Positions 33,723 through 33,895 of a stretch of 33,895 nucleotides of DNA are shown piece after piece; position 1 is the first letter of the stretch, and each line of letters begins with the position of its first letter. Origin of the DNA: CAYZWU01 sp964482235. GTDB lineage: Bacteria; Planctomycetota; B15-G4; CAYZWU01. Under the pieces are notes generated by a model. The model saw only the letters and a list, made by a program, of their open reading frames with translations, was not told where the DNA came from and did not search any database. The DNA is taken from NCBI GenBank assembly GCA_964482235.1, contig CAYZWU010000057.1:1-33895 (forward strand), in the 5' to 3' direction. The position numbers were made by a program, and so were the translations under genes.

Positions 33723-33895
33723 ATGGGTACCAGAAATCTCACCATACTCTCCTTTGTCCTTACCCTTGCGCTGTGCGAATCTGCACACGCCTACCGTCTT
33801 TTCAATTCCAGGTTGGATTTTCCAGCCGGAGACGCGCCCTACTTTGTAACGGCCGGCGATCTGGATGGGGACGGCGACCTCGATCTGGTCGTGGC
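33723..33895 (+). CDS. Secreted FG-GAP/VCBS-repeat protein, N-terminal part
   Basis: The gene runs off the right end. The 57 complete visible codons encode a signal peptide (MGTRNLTILSFVLTLALCESAHA, cleavage after AHA at about residue 23) followed by RLDFPAGDAPYFVTAGDLDGDGDLDLVV. The DxDGDGDLD calcium-binding loop is the hallmark of FG-GAP beta-propeller repeats (integrin alpha-like) in secreted bacterial proteins. The ATG at 33723 has AGGAGG at 33710-33715, seven bases away. It diverges from the sigma-kinase operon and may be controlled by it. Full length and attached domains are not visible. Confidence 0.85.
   Translation, partial: MGTRNLTILSFVLTLALCESAHAYRLFNSRLDFPAGDAPYFVTAGDLDGDGDLDLVV

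Noticed and set aside
1..33895. Transfer RNAs, rRNA, CRISPR array, insertion sequence, prophage or defence island
   Set aside because: No tRNA-like cloverleaf, regularly spaced repeats, transposase, integrase or known defence proteins were seen. Genes are ordinary chromosomal ones apart from those discussed.

Overview
The window is 33.9 kb of GC-rich chromosomal DNA. It is gene-dense, with long antisense shadow frames caused by codon bias, and carries no rRNA, tRNA, CRISPR array, integrase or transposase that I can see. Several traits point to a Gram-negative-type bacterium from Planctomycetota or a related phylum such as Acidobacteriota. These are an ECF-like sigma factor translationally coupled to a Ser/Thr kinase with C-terminal WD40 repeats, a secreted HExxH/TPR protein of the DUF1570 type, an FG-GAP protein, several TPR exported proteins, a lipoprotein, and an SHMT with the long insertion. 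The phylum is an inference; no marker gene in the window settles it.

Layout. Bases 1-1143 (minus strand) hold a receiver-only response regulator, groES and the start of groEL. Bases 1539-5231 (plus) hold the most unusual gene, a 1230-residue fusion of serine hydroxymethyltransferase, a degenerate GcvT-like domain and a canonical GcvT aminomethyltransferase. Bases 5256-9348 hold a small membrane protein, thiE, ligA and queA. Bases 9349-9693 are a non-coding stretch with a good intrinsic terminator that no recognised gene feeds. Bases 9694-12340 hold a processive family-2 glycosyltransferase converging on an NDP-sugar epimerase/dehydratase, with a perfect 33-bp inverted repeat between them. Bases 12492-15912 (minus) hold two sigma-70-family genes, a PlsC-type acyltransferase and an exported TPR protein. 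Bases 16173-20384 (minus) are a tight group: secreted HExxH/TPR protein, murJ, yqeB. Bases 20524-21318 hold a TauE/SafE permease.

Bases 21332-27367 are a co-directional minus-strand block: M29-type aminopeptidase, DegT aminotransferase, an exported TPR protein with a four-cysteine tail, a NapH-like polyferredoxin 9 bases after it, YqeY, and a glycerophosphodiesterase lipoprotein. Divergent from this block, behind a palindromic tandem repeat, is a dynamin-like GTPase (27564-29360). Bases 29459-33495 hold the kinase-WD40 gene and its sigma factor, and at 33723 a secreted FG-GAP protein begins and runs off the window.

Functional threads are one-carbon/glycine metabolism (fusion), envelope and surface polysaccharide (glycosyltransferase, epimerase, MurJ, PlsC, DegT), stress and signalling (GroES/EL, receiver, three sigma factors, kinase), and redox/metal handling (polyferredoxin with Cys-tail partner, YqeB). 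The best candidates for something undescribed are the SHMT-GcvT-GcvT fusion, the polyferredoxin/Cys-tail pair, and the three non-coding elements at 9432-9528, 11195-11317 and 27482-27517.
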